A DNA stretch of 64,000 bases from Streptomyces misionensis (GTDB lineage: Bacteria; Actinomycetota; Actinomycetes; Streptomycetales; Streptomycetaceae): contig NZ_FNTD01000004.1 in assembly GCF_900104815.1 (NCBI RefSeq), forward strand, positions 620,001 through 684,000, written 5' to 3'. A program made the translations under genes and the position numbers. The notes below the pieces were generated by a model that was not told where the DNA came from, ran no database searches, and saw nothing but the letters and a program-made list of their open reading frames with translations. Shown here in pieces: positions 51,666 through 60,401 of this stretch (position 1 is the first letter of the stretch; every line of letters starts with the position of its first letter).

Positions 51666-52247
51666 TCACCGATCTTCGGCCGTGCCCGTCGCCCGGCCGG
51701 GCAGCGCAGCCGCGTGCGCCGGGCCGGATTCCATCGACCGGCGCAACGCGGCCGCCGGCGCGCCCGGATCTTCCAGCAGCCGCGGGACCAGTGCGTGCAG
51801 CGCGGCGACGGCGGGTTCGAGGGCGGCGCGCACACAGGCGCTGAGCCCCGGCAGGATGTCCTCGTCGCCGTCCGGCAGCAGTTCCGGCTCGCAGGCCAGG
51901 ACCAGGACCCGGGGCAGTGGCTCGTCGCCCAGGTGGGCGGCGAGCGCCAGCACCTTCGCCGGGTCCATGCCGTGCGCCTCCGGCGGGACGGTGCCGTCGG
52001 GGGGTTCGGCCTCGATCAGGGACAGCGTGCCGGGCCGGTGCCCGCGCCGGGCCGCGTCCACGAGCAGGGCGGTCGCGCAGCCGCCGAGCAGGTCGTAGGC
52101 GAGGTCCAGGCCGCGGATGCCGTAGTCGCGCACCCGTGCCCCGGGCGGCAGCGGGCGCCGGTCGAGGGCCCGGATCACCTCGGGCCCGAAGGCGTCGTCG
52201 GCGAGGAAGATGTTGCCCACCCCGGCGACCAGGAGGGGGGCGGTCAC
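51666..52247 (-). CDS. hydrogenase maturation protease (HyaD/HoxM type)
   Basis: 193 aa. N-terminal GVGNIFLADDAFGPEVI is the family GxGNxxxxDDxxG motif whose acidic residue reads the nickel site; IRGLDLAYDLLGGCATALLVDAARRG carries the second conserved region. It should trim the HhyL tail after His575 once nickel is loaded. GTG at 52247 overlaps the hypX stop (GTGA), so it is coupled to that gene. Confidence 0.94.
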   Translation of the reverse strand: MTAPLLVAGVGNIFLADDAFGPEVIRALDRRPLPPGARVRDYGIRGLDLAYDLLGGCATALLVDAARRGHRPGTLSLIEAEPPDGTVPPEAHGMDPAKVLALAAHLGDEPLPRVLVLACEPELLPDGDEDILPGLSACVRAALEPAVAALHALVPRLLEDPGAPAAALRRSMESGPAHAAALPGRATGTAEDR

Positions 52248-53953
52248 CGGGACTCCCCGGGGGGCGGGGTGAGCGGGCGGGGCGTGCCCGTGGGGGTCTT
52301 GCGGACGAAGGCCGCGCGCAGGGCGTGGTAGGGGGCCTCGGGATCGAAGAACACGGCGTGCATGCGGGCGAGTTCGGCCTGGCGGTAATCGGCGAGGGGG
52401 CGGCGCTCTTCGTCGGCGGCGCGGGCGGCGGCCTTGTCGGCGATGCGCCTCTCCAGGTCGGGCACGGCGGCGAGCCCGGCCGCGAGCCGCTCCGTCTCGG
52501 CCGCGAACTCCCCGGGCGCGGCGGGTACGACGCGGTCCACGAGGCCGGTCCGCAGTGCGCCCGCCGCGCTCACCGGAAGCGCCTGGCCGGTGAGCCGTTC
52601 GGCCTCGCGCGGGCCGACGCGGCGCGGCAGGCTGTACGTCCACAGCTCCGAGCCGTACAGGCCCATGCGCCGGTAGTGCGGGTTGAGGACGGTGCCCCCG
52701 CGGCACCACACCTGGTCGGCGGCGAGGGCGAGCATCGCGCCGCCCGCGGCCGCGTTGCCGGCGAGCGCGGCCACCACCAGCCGGTCGGTGGTGCACAGCA
52801 CCGCCTGGGCCAGGTCGTCCATGGCGCCGAGGTTGGTCCAGGACTCCAGGGCGGGGTCGGGGGCCGCCTCGATGACGTTGAGGTGGATGCCGTTGGAGAA
52901 GAAGTCCCGCGCCCCGCCGAGCACCAGGACCCGGGTGGGGCGGGTGAGCGCGTGCTCGTAGGCGGCGAGCAGGCGCCGGCACTGGTCGGTGCTCATGGCG
53001 CCGCCCGGGAAGGAGAAGCTGAGCAGCCCGACGTCGCCGCGCTGCCGGTAGCGGATGTCGGCGTAGGTGCGCCGGTGCTCCGGCAGCTCCAACGGGGCCT
53101 GGACCTCAGGGAGTTCGAGGGACGGGTCGAGGGCGGCGAGGACGTCGGCGGCCGGCCGGCGGAAGGGCGCGGGGTCGCCGGAGCTCTTGCGCGGGCGCAG
53201 CTCGGGGATCCACACCGCGCCGTCCCGGGTGGCCCGGCACACGGCACCGGCCCGCCGGGCCAGCAGTTCGCCGGGCCGGCCGCGCAGCTCGTCCTCGGGG
53301 TGGCCGCCGTGCAGGAACACCTCCCGGCCGAGGAGTTCGTCGAGGACGCCGGGCCGGGAGTCGGCGCCGCGCAGCTTGCGCAGCACCGTGGCGGTGTCGT
53401 CGTACGCCCAGTCGATGCGCCGCCGCTCCTGCCGGAACGGGTCGCGCCAGACGACGCCGATCGAGGGGTCGCTCTGCGGGCGGGGCTTGTACGAGCCCTC
53501 GGCGTGGCGCCGTACGGCGGCGAGGACGGCGGTGACGGCGGCGTCGGAGACCTCGTTGCGGTACAGGTCGCTCTTGCCGACGGGGGCCACGCGGAAGGGC
53601 TCGGCGGCCCAGACCGGGCCCGCGTCCATCCCGGCCTCGGCCTGGAGCACGGTCACGCCCCACTCCGGGGCCTGCTCGGCGATGGCCCAGTCCAGTGAGG
53701 AGGGGCCGCGGTCGCCGGGCGGCCCGGGGTGGACGATCAGGCAGGTGTGCTCCCGCCACACGTCCTCCGGCAGGGCGGTCGTGAGCATCGGGGCGATGAC
53801 GAGCTCCGGGCGGTGTTCGCGCACGGCGGCCCGGACCGGGTCGTCGCCGTGCGACGCCAGGACGACGTCCACGCGGTGTCCCCGGTCGGACAGTTCGGCG
53901 TAGATGCGCTGGGAGAGGCTGTTGAACGCGCTGGCCACGAGCAGGATGTCCAT
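52244..53953 (-). CDS. hypX: HypX (HoxX) CO-ligand synthesis protein
   Basis: 569 aa. N-terminal formyl-THF transferase-like domain (about 1-260; CLIVHPGPPGDRGPSSLDWAI, VTVLQAEAGMDAGPVWA), C-terminal enoyl-CoA hydratase/crotonase-like domain (about 285-500; SFSFPGGAMSTDQCRRLL, LGGARDFFSNGIHLNVIEAA, GNAAAGGAMLALAADQVWCRGG, GLYGSELWTYSLPRRVG). HypX converts the formyl group of formyl-THF to CO for the active site during aerobic growth. First gene of the leftward hyp operon, with a 27-nt palindrome upstream. Confidence 0.94.
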   Translation of the reverse strand: MDILLVASAFNSLSQRIYAELSDRGHRVDVVLASHGDDPVRAAVREHRPELVIAPMLTTALPEDVWREHTCLIVHPGPPGDRGPSSLDWAIAEQAPEWGVTVLQAEAGMDAGPVWAAEPFRVAPVGKSDLYRNEVSDAAVTAVLAAVRRHAEGSYKPRPQSDPSIGVVWRDPFRQERRRIDWAYDDTATVLRKLRGADSRPGVLDELLGREVFLHGGHPEDELRGRPGELLARRAGAVCRATRDGAVWIPELRPRKSSGDPAPFRRPAADVLAALDPSLELPEVQAPLELPEHRRTYADIRYRQRGDVGLLSFSFPGGAMSTDQCRRLLAAYEHALTRPTRVLVLGGARDFFSNGIHLNVIEAAPDPALESWTNLGAMDDLAQAVLCTTDRLVVAALAGNAAAGGAMLALAADQVWCRGGTVLNPHYRRMGLYGSELWTYSLPRRVGPREAERLTGQALPVSAAGALRTGLVDRVVPAAPGEFAAETERLAAGLAAVPDLERRIADKAAARAADEERRPLADYRQAELARMHAVFFDPEAPYHALRAAFVRKTPTGTPRPLTPPPGESR

Positions 53954-54076
53954 GACGCGGCATGGTCGCCGGTGTGCCGCACGCCGCGAAGGACCGCCGC
54001 GGCGTTTCGCCCGCGCCGGCCTGCCGTCTTCCGCCATCCGGCCCGCGCCGGGCAACCGGTCCGGGCCGCCGCGCAC

Positions 54077-54103
54077 GGGTTCCCCCGGGCCCCGGGGGAA
54101 CCC
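54077..54103. promoter_or_regulatory. 27-nt perfect palindrome between hypX and DUF1360 genes
   Basis: Halves GGGTTCCCCCGGG and CCCGGGGGAACCC flank a single C. It is 124 bp upstream of hypX and 38 bp upstream of the DUF1360 start. Because both genes diverge from here it cannot be a terminator for either, so an operator is more likely. The GGGGAA/TTCCCC parts recall the palindrome at 20734-20750. Confidence 0.5.
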
Positions 54104-54140
54104 GGTCCGCGCCCTCGGCGAAGTCCACGGTGGAGGCCTC

Positions 54141-54662
54141 GTGACGGCGGACGAGAACACGGCCACGGGCGCGGGCCAGGACGTCGCACGCTACGACGAC
54201 GGGGGCGAGGTGCCGTTCGCCGGTTACGCGACGCTCGCCGCCGTGTTCGCGGCGGGCACGAGCGGTTTCGCGCTGCTCGCCCGGCGCCGGGGCGTACGGC
54301 TGCCGGAGCGGGTGCCGCCGTGGGACGTCCTCCTGCTGGGCACTGCTGCTTACAAGGCGTCCCGGCTGCTGGTCCGGAACAAGGTCACCAGCTTCGCACG
54401 GGCGCCGTTCACCCGCCGGGCGGGCCAGGGCGAGTCGAACGAGGTGCTGGACGAGCCGCGCGGCAGCGGGCTGCGGCGCGCCGTCGGCGACCTGCCGTCC
54501 TGCCCGTTCCGCGTCTCCGCCTGGGCCGCGGGCACGCTGGTGTGCTCCTACGCGGCGGCGCCCCGGCTCACCCGGCTGGTCTGCGGCGGCTTCGGCGCGG
54601 TGACCGTGTCGGACTGGCTCCAGTACGCCTGGATCTGGACCCAGCGGACCGAGGAGGGCTGA
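54141..54662 (+). CDS. DUF1360 membrane protein
   Basis: 173 aa. VPFAGYATLAAVFAAGTSGFALLARRRG, PPWDVLLLGTAAYKASRLLVRNKVTSFARAPFTR and LPSCPFRVSAWAAGTLVCSYAAAPRLTRLVCGGFGAVTVSDWLQYAW match the DUF1360 family, with three membrane helices. Function unknown. GTG at 54141 has GGAGG upstream. It converges with the MgtC gene, 3 bp apart. Confidence 0.88.
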   Translation: MTADENTATGAGQDVARYDDGGEVPFAGYATLAAVFAAGTSGFALLARRRGVRLPERVPPWDVLLLGTAAYKASRLLVRNKVTSFARAPFTRRAGQGESNEVLDEPRGSGLRRAVGDLPSCPFRVSAWAAGTLVCSYAAAPRLTRLVCGGFGAVTVSDWLQYAWIWTQRTEEG

Positions 54663-54665
54663 GGC

Positions 54666-55403
54666 TCACTCGTCGTCCGCCGCCGGGGTCAGCTCTATGT
54701 CGAGCACGCCCTCGTCCTGGAACAGCTCCGACGTCAGCCGGGCCGGGTCCTCGGTGCCCTCCAGTTCGAGCAGGACGCGTGCGGCGTCGTCCGTGCGGCC
54801 CGGCAGGCGTTCGACCTTGACCTGGACGATGCGGAAGCCGAGCCGGGTGCAGGTCTGCATCAGGCGGGGCAGCAGGGCGGAGCCCGTGCGATAGGTCAGC
54901 CGGGCCTCGAAGGCGGCGGCGGCCGCGCCGGGGACCAGCCGGCCGGAGAAGTACGAGTAGCCGCGCACCACCAGGAAGTGCAGTGCGGTCACCGCCAGTG
55001 CGAGGACCGGCAGCCCGCCCCCGCAGGCCATGCCGACCGCGCAGGTCAGCCAGACGGTCGCGGCGGTCGTCAGGCCCCGTACCGCGTCCCGCCGTACGAA
55101 GATCAGCCCGCCGCCGATGAAGCCGATGCCGGAGACGATCTGGGCCGCGACGCGCGAGGGGTCGAAGGAGACGTGGTCCAGCCCGAGCACCGCGGAGAAG
55201 CCGTGCTGGGAGACCTCCATCATCAGCGCGCTCGCGATGCCGACCAGCGTGTGGGTACGCAGACCCGCGCTCTTCTGCTGGGCCGCGCGCTCCCAGCCGA
55301 TCAGGGTCGACAGCACCAGCGCGAGCCCCAGCTCGGCCAGCTGCCTGGGTCCCTGGCCGTTGTGTATGTCCCACAACGGCGCCGCCAGCCACACTCCCGC
55401 CAT
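54666..55403 (-). CDS. MgtC/SapB family membrane protein
   Basis: 245 aa. LALVLSTLIGWERAAQQKSAGLRTHTLVGIASALMM is the conserved MgtC GxERxxxxxxAGLRT block; RVAAQIVSGIGFIGGGLIFVRRDAVRGLTTAATVWLTCAVGMACG follows, giving four to five helices, then a cytoplasmic ACT-like domain (about 155-245). MgtC proteins modulate Mg2+ homeostasis and ATP synthase in other bacteria. ATG at 55403 with GCGAGG upstream. Confidence 0.92.
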   Translation of the reverse strand: MAGVWLAAPLWDIHNGQGPRQLAELGLALVLSTLIGWERAAQQKSAGLRTHTLVGIASALMMEVSQHGFSAVLGLDHVSFDPSRVAAQIVSGIGFIGGGLIFVRRDAVRGLTTAATVWLTCAVGMACGGGLPVLALAVTALHFLVVRGYSYFSGRLVPGAAAAAFEARLTYRTGSALLPRLMQTCTRLGFRIVQVKVERLPGRTDDAARVLLELEGTEDPARLTSELFQDEGVLDIELTPAADDE

Positions 55404-55607
55404 GCACACCTCGCCTGCCGATTCGCCGATGTCCTGCCGCTGGCGTCTACCCCCGAGGTGGTCCCCTGACGCTACCGGGCCGTCCGGGCCGCCGCCCGTC
55501 GGCGCGGACCGGCCATGCGGCACCCGGCGCAACCGGGGTACCCGGCCGCTGCGGGCGTGCCCATGGCCCGGGCACCGCCCCGGCTTCGCGCGGAAGGGGA
55601 CGGACTC

Positions 55608-56033
55608 ATGCGGCACGACGAGATGATCGGCAAGGTGCAGGCGCTCGCCCAGCTGCCCGACCGGGGCTCCGCCGAGCGGGCCGCGCACGCGGTGGTGACG
55701 ACCTTGTCGGAGCGGCTGCCGCCCGGGCTGGCCCGGCATGTGGCCGCGCAGTTGCCGCCCGACATGGCCGACGCGATGCGGCTCGCCGCGGACGCCACCG
55801 CCGCCTCCGCCGCGGAGGGCACGGCGGGCGAGCGGTTCGGGCTGACCGCGTTCGCGGGGCGTGTGGCCGACCGGGCGGGCACCGACGAGGACACGGCGCT
55901 GCGGGAGGCCGCGGCCGTCCTGGAGGTGCTGGACGCGGCGCTCGCCCCGGAGCTGACCGAGCGGATGGCGGGCGCCCTGCCGGCGGACATCCGCGAGCTG
56001 CTGCCGGTGGGGCGGGCGGGCGAGGGCGGATAG
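55608..56033 (+). CDS. DUF2267 protein
   Basis: 141 aa, helical. MRHDEMIGKVQALAQLPDRGSAERAAHAVVTTLSERLPPGLARHVAAQLPPDMADAM is the DUF2267 repeat, followed by a second related half (FGLTAFAGRVADRAGTDEDTALREAAAVLEVLDAALAPELTERMAGALPADIRELLP). Often found in Streptomyces stress regions; function unknown. ATG 55608 with GGAAGGGGAC upstream. Confidence 0.88.
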   Translation: MRHDEMIGKVQALAQLPDRGSAERAAHAVVTTLSERLPPGLARHVAAQLPPDMADAMRLAADATAASAAEGTAGERFGLTAFAGRVADRAGTDEDTALREAAAVLEVLDAALAPELTERMAGALPADIRELLPVGRAGEGG

Positions 56034-56089
56034 CCCGTCGTCCGGGGCGCCGCGGACGGCGCGGGCGCGGTCGGCGCGGTCGGTGTCCG

Positions 56090-56233
56090 TCAGCGGCGCC
56101 ATGCCCGGCGGCGCCTGTGCGCGCGTTCGGGGCGGGGTTTGGACGGCCGGGTCACCCATCGGTCCTCGACCTGATCGAGGCCGAACAGCAGCAGGCTGAG
56201 CACGGGGAGAAGCAGAACCGCGACGGTGATCAC
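56090..56233 (-). CDS. small single-helix membrane protein
   Basis: 47 aa: VITVAVLLLPVLSLLLFGLDQVEDRW, then a basic tail (RPSKPRPERAHRRRRAWRR). One membrane helix followed by LDxVED is a pattern I recognise from small Streptomyces proteins of unknown role. GTG at 56233 is chosen; GGAGGGGG lies about 12 nt upstream. Start and expression uncertain. Confidence 0.5.
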   Translation of the reverse strand: MITVAVLLLPVLSLLLFGLDQVEDRWVTRPSKPRPERAHRRRRAWRR

Positions 56234-56436
56234 TGGAGGTACCCCCTCCTGGCCGACGACACCCCGCGAGTGCCCCGGCGCGGGTCCACCCCGCTCGGGA
56301 TGACCGTGAAGGTCCGTGTGACCACCACCCGCACCAGGGCCGCGTGGCCCACGTCCACTGTCACACCAGTCGGCCCGTGTCACATCTCCTGGCCGGTGTC
56401 CGTCATCTCGGCGGGAACGACGGACGGGAGCGGGCC

Positions 56437-57105
56437 ATGGATGTGTACACGGCGGTGGCGAGCCGGCGGGCGGTGCGCGCCTTCACGGACGAGCCGGTGC
56501 CGCGGGCGGTGCTGGAACGAGTCCTCACGGCCGCCGCCCGCGCCCCCTCGGGCGGCAATCTCCAGCCGTGGCACCTCCGCGTGCTGACCGGCGCCCCGCT
56601 GGCCGGGCTGAAGAAGCGCGCCGCCGAGCGCGCCGCGGCCGGTGATCCCGGGGACGAACGGGAGTACCGGATGTATCCGCCGGACCCGAGGCCGCCCTAC
56701 GCCGAGCGGCGTTCGGCGGCGGCCGCCCAGCGGTTCGGGGCGCTCGGGATCGGGCGCGGGGACGCCGCGGGCCGCCGGGCGGCCGTGGCGGACAACTGGC
56801 AGTGTTTCGGCGCCCCTTGTCTGCTGCTGGCGTACATCGACCGGGACATGGGCGCCGCCCAGTGGGCCGACCTCGGCATGTATCTCCAGACGGTGATGCT
56901 CCTGCTGCGCGCCGAGGGGCTGGACAGCTGTCCGCAGATGGCGTGGTCCGTGTACCGGCGCACGGTCGCCGAGGTGGTGGCGCCGCGCCCGGAGTGGGTG
57001 CTGTTCGCGGGCCTGTCGATCGGGTTCGCGGACCCGGCGGTGCCGTACCCGCGAACCGGCCGGGCGCCGCTCGCGGAGACGGTGACGTTCGTGGACGGGT
57101 CGTGA
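56437..57105 (+). CDS. nitroreductase family protein
   Basis: 222-aa flavin reductase. MDVYTAVASRRAVRAFTDEPVPRAVLERVLTAAARAPSGGNLQPWHLRVL is the FMN-binding start of the NfsB/BluB-like family; WADLGMYLQTVMLLLRAEGLDSCPQMAW and FAGLSIGFADP complete it. Likely an NAD(P)H-dependent FMN oxidoreductase acting on nitro compounds or quinones. ATG 56437 with GGGAG upstream; nitroreductases also occur in mycobacterial DosR regulons. Confidence 0.92.
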   Translation: MDVYTAVASRRAVRAFTDEPVPRAVLERVLTAAARAPSGGNLQPWHLRVLTGAPLAGLKKRAAERAAAGDPGDEREYRMYPPDPRPPYAERRSAAAAQRFGALGIGRGDAAGRRAAVADNWQCFGAPCLLLAYIDRDMGAAQWADLGMYLQTVMLLLRAEGLDSCPQMAWSVYRRTVAEVVAPRPEWVLFAGLSIGFADPAVPYPRTGRAPLAETVTFVDGS

Positions 57106-57183
57106 CCCGCGCCCGGACGCGTTGGACGGGCCGTCCGGGCGCCCCTGTGCTTACGGTTCTCCCAGGAGCGTCGGACGGGAGCG

Positions 57184-58362
57184 ATGGTGGGCGATGCGCG
57201 CCGGCGGGCGGCCGGGCCGGAGGGCGGCGGGTACCGGCCGGGGCGTGCGGTGCTCGGCAGCCGCCCCGCGTACTCCGTGCGTCTTCCGGCGGCGCCGCGC
57301 CCCGAGGCCCGGGTGCCGGTGACCGAGCGCACCGTGCCCTGGCTGCGCACCGCCGCCGCCTACGCCTGGCGGCTCATCCTCGTCGGCATCGTCGTCTACG
57401 GCGTCTTCATCGTCCTCGGCAGCTTCCAGCTGATCGCGGTCGCCCTGTTCCTGGCGCTCGTCATCACCTCGGTGCTGCGGCCGCTCGCCGACCTCCTGAA
57501 CCGCATCCTGCCGCGCCCGCTGTGCGTCGCCGTCACGCTGGTGGGCAGTCTGCTGGCGCTGCTCGCGCTGCTCGCGCTGGTGGGCAACGCGGTGGCGGGC
57601 GAGTGGCCCCGGCTGGCCGGTGAGTTCGGCGGGGGTGTGCACCGCATCGAGAAGTGGCTGCAACGGCCGCCGTTCCGGCTCGGTCCCGGCCGGCTGTCCG
57701 CGCTCGAACGCCAGGTGACGAACTACCTGTCGGCGCACCGGTCGAGCCTGCTCAGCAGCGCCGTCAGCGGCCTCGGCCGGGTGGTGGAGCTGGCCACGGG
57801 CGCGGCGCTCGCGCTGTTCTCCTCGGTGTTCTTCATCCACTCCGGGGAGCGGCTGTGGAGCTGGGCGCGCGAGCAGTTGGTGCCGGCCGGGGCGCGGAGC
57901 GGCTGGGACCGGGCGGGGCGGGCGGCCTGGCGGTCCTTCGCCGGGTACACGCGCGGCATCATCATCGTGGCCGCCACCAACGCCGTGCTGGTGGGGGTGG
58001 CGCTGCTGCTGTTGCGGGTGCCGCTGGCCCTGCCGCTGGCCCTGCTGGAGTTCTTCGCCGCGTTCGTGCCGCTGGTGGGCTCGCCGGTGGCACTCGCGGT
58101 GGCCACGGTCGTCGCGCTGGCCGGGCGGGGCCCGTTCGTCGCGCTGGCCGTGCTGGCGCTGATCGTGGTGATCGGCCAGCTGGAGGGGCATGTGCTGCAT
58201 CCCGTGGTGATGAGCTGGGCGGTGCGGCTGCATCCGCTGGTCGTCGCCCTCTCGGTGATCGCGGGCAGCATCGTCGCCGGGGTGGTCGGGGCGATCGTCG
58301 CGGTGCCGCTGGTCTCGGTGGTGTGGGCGGTGCTGAAGGCACTGCGGGCGGTACCGCCCTGA
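57184..58362 (+). CDS. AI-2E family (UPF0118) transporter
   Basis: 392-aa membrane protein. A ~45-residue cytoplasmic start is followed by paired helices (LILVGIVVYGVFIVLGSFQLIAVALFLALVITSVLRPLADLLNRILPR), a periplasmic helical stretch, then AALALFSSVFFIHSGERLWSW, GYTRGIIIVAATNAVLVGVALLLL, FFAAFVPLVGSPVALAVATVVAL and VHPLVVALSVIAGSIVAGVVGAIVAVPLVSVVW. This is the layout of AI-2E/PerM proteins. Substrate unknown; some relatives are ion/proton antiporters. Confidence 0.93.
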   Translation: MVGDARRRAAGPEGGGYRPGRAVLGSRPAYSVRLPAAPRPEARVPVTERTVPWLRTAAAYAWRLILVGIVVYGVFIVLGSFQLIAVALFLALVITSVLRPLADLLNRILPRPLCVAVTLVGSLLALLALLALVGNAVAGEWPRLAGEFGGGVHRIEKWLQRPPFRLGPGRLSALERQVTNYLSAHRSSLLSSAVSGLGRVVELATGAALALFSSVFFIHSGERLWSWAREQLVPAGARSGWDRAGRAAWRSFAGYTRGIIIVAATNAVLVGVALLLLRVPLALPLALLEFFAAFVPLVGSPVALAVATVVALAGRGPFVALAVLALIVVIGQLEGHVLHPVVMSWAVRLHPLVVALSVIAGSIVAGVVGAIVAVPLVSVVWAVLKALRAVPP

Positions 58363-58539
58363 GCGCCGTCCCGGCGGGGCGGGGACAGGCTGCCGTGGTG
58401 TCCCGGGGGCCGGAAGGGACCGGGGCCTGGGCCGCACGGCGCAGGCCGGGCCGGTCGCCGGGTGTCTCCAGTGTCCGGCTCGCTCGCAGCGGCCGGGCAC
58501 TCTGCCCGGAGCGACGGGCCCGGCCCGTAACCTGGTCGC

Positions 58540-59427
58540 ATGCGGATGCGACCCACGCTGAGCTGGACACCCACCGAGGAGCTGCCGCCGGGCGGCACGG
58601 ACCCGGGACCGGTCGTCGACGCCCTGCGGGCGGGCGGGGTGCTGGTGCTCAGCGGCGCGGGGATCTCCACCGAGTCGGGCATCCCCGACTACCGGGGCGA
58701 GGGCGGGAGCCTGAGCCGGCACACCCCGATGACCTACCAGGACTTCACCGGCGACGCCCAGGCCAGGCGCCGCTACTGGGCGCGCAGCCACCTCGGCTGG
58801 CGGACCTTCGGCCGGGCCCGCCCCAACGCGGGGCACCGGGCCGTGGCCGCGTTCGGCCGGCACGGTCTGCTGACGGGTGTGATCACCCAGAACGTCGACG
58901 GTCTGCACCAGGCCGCCGGCAGCGAGGACGTGGTGGAACTCCACGGCAGCCTCGACCGGGTGGTGTGCCTGTCCTGCGGCACCTTCAGCCCGCGCCGCGC
59001 GCTCGCGCGGCGGCTGGAGGAGGCCAACACCGGCTTCGACCCGGTGGCCGCCGGGATCAACCCGGACGGCGACGCGGACCTCTCCGACGAACAGGTGGGA
59101 GACTTCCGCGTGCTGCCCTGCGCGGTCTGCGGCGGCATCCTCAAACCGGATGTGGTGTTCTTCGGGGAGTCCGTTCCGCCGGCGCGGGTCGAGCACTGCC
59201 GTCGCCTGGTGCGCGAGGCGACCGCGCTGCTGGTCCTCGGTTCGTCCCTCACCGTGATGTCCGGGCTCCGGTTCGTCCGGCAGGCGGCCGAGGCCGGGAA
59301 GCCGGTGCTGATCGTCAATCAGGGCCCGACGCGGGGCGACCGGCACGCCGTCAGCCGGGTCGCCCTCCCCCTGGGCGCGGCCCTCACCACCGTGGCCGAC
59401 CGGCTGGGCATCGCCGTCGACGCGTAG
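58540..59427 (+). CDS. sirtuin (NAD-dependent protein deacylase)
   Basis: 295-aa Sir2 family enzyme. VLVLSGAGISTESGIPDYRG (NAD-binding GAGxS), TQNVDGLHQAAGSEDVVELHGSL (TQNxD, catalytic HG), zinc cysteines CLSCGTF and CAVCGG, KPDVVFFGESVP and GSSLTVMSG are all present. Removes acyl groups from lysines, linking protein activity to NAD+. Monocistronic, between the AI-2E gene and a convergent lipoprotein. Confidence 0.95.
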   Translation: MRMRPTLSWTPTEELPPGGTDPGPVVDALRAGGVLVLSGAGISTESGIPDYRGEGGSLSRHTPMTYQDFTGDAQARRRYWARSHLGWRTFGRARPNAGHRAVAAFGRHGLLTGVITQNVDGLHQAAGSEDVVELHGSLDRVVCLSCGTFSPRRALARRLEEANTGFDPVAAGINPDGDADLSDEQVGDFRVLPCAVCGGILKPDVVFFGESVPPARVEHCRRLVREATALLVLGSSLTVMSGLRFVRQAAEAGKPVLIVNQGPTRGDRHAVSRVALPLGAALTTVADRLGIAVDA

Positions 59428-59463
59428 CGGCCGATGAGCGCCCCACCCCCGGCGGCCTGCTCC

Positions 59464-60195
59464 CTACTTGGTCGTGTGCGTGGGATAGACCTGGACGTCG
59501 GTGTAGGCGCCCTTGATCTTCCCCGCGCCCGCGGGCCACTTCAGGCTCACCGTGTGCGTCTCGTTCGGAGGCGTCACCAGGAGATCGGTGGGGGACGTGA
59601 GGCTGTTGCCGCTGTTGTCGATGTCGTAGGCGATGTCGAAGACCGCGGCGTCGCCGGGCTTGAGGACGGTGATGCGCGGCTCGGCCCGGCCGCGCTCGAC
59701 GGGGCTCGAGGTGTGGTCGGCGTCCTTGATGTCGACGCCCGCGAACCCCGTCGCCGAGCACGTGGTCGAGCCCCGGTTGACCATGGTGACGTCGATCCTG
59801 CCGGAGACCGTGTCGGGTGCGGCGTCGCGGGCGTCGATGGCCAGGTTCGCCGTCTTGCAGAAGGTGACCTTGCCGCCGGTCGTCGTCGCGCCGTTCCCGG
59901 CGTCGCCGCCGGCCCCGGTGCTCTGGCCGGAGCCCGACTCGGCGGCGCCGCCCGCCTGCACGGTGGCGGAGCCGGAACCGCCCTGCGGCTTCGAGCCGCC
60001 GTCCGACGTCGCACCGCCGCCAAAGGACGAGCCGTCCGTGGAGGAACCACCGTCCGTGGACGGGGAGGAAGAGGACGAGGCCGAGGAGCCCTTGGCGGAC
60101 GAGTCCTTTCCGGAGCCGCTGCTTCCGCAGGCGGTGAGCGAGAGGGTGGCGGCAACGCCGACGGCGGCCAGAGCGGTGAGGCGGGTGTACTTCAC
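59464..60195 (-). CDS. DUF4232 lipoprotein
   Basis: 243 aa. Lipoprotein signal peptide with lipobox LTAC (Cys23), a long Ser/Gly-rich linker (about 24-105), then a beta-sandwich DUF4232 domain (FCKTANLAIDARDAAPDTVSGRIDVTMVNRGSTTCSATGFAGVDIK.. RITVLKPGDAAVFDIAYDI). Attached to the outer face of the membrane; function unknown. ATG at 60195 with CTGGGGGAA upstream. Confidence 0.9.
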   Translation of the reverse strand: MKYTRLTALAAVGVAATLSLTACGSSGSGKDSSAKGSSASSSSSPSTDGGSSTDGSSFGGGATSDGGSKPQGGSGSATVQAGGAAESGSGQSTGAGGDAGNGATTTGGKVTFCKTANLAIDARDAAPDTVSGRIDVTMVNRGSTTCSATGFAGVDIKDADHTSSPVERGRAEPRITVLKPGDAAVFDIAYDIDNSGNSLTSPTDLLVTPPNETHTVSLKWPAGAGKIKGAYTDVQVYPTHTTK

Positions 60196-60401
60196 GGTGT
60201 TCCCCCAGGAGCAGCGCGGTGCGTGCGGTCGGAAGTATTTGTATCCCGCACCGAGTCACAGGCGGCTCTTCGCCCCGTCTTCGTTCTGTCACAGGCGAGT
60301 TGACGACCCGCACCCCGCGAGGCACCGCCGTGACGGACTTCCGCGCGGCCGGCGCGTGGGCGGCGTGCACACAACCCCGTCCTCCCGGGCACACGCATCC
60401 C

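Noticed and set aside
48544..51669. 1041-codon extension of HypF
   Set aside because: The extra N-terminal part overlaps hypB out of frame; the ATG at 50883 gives the normal HypF length and start.
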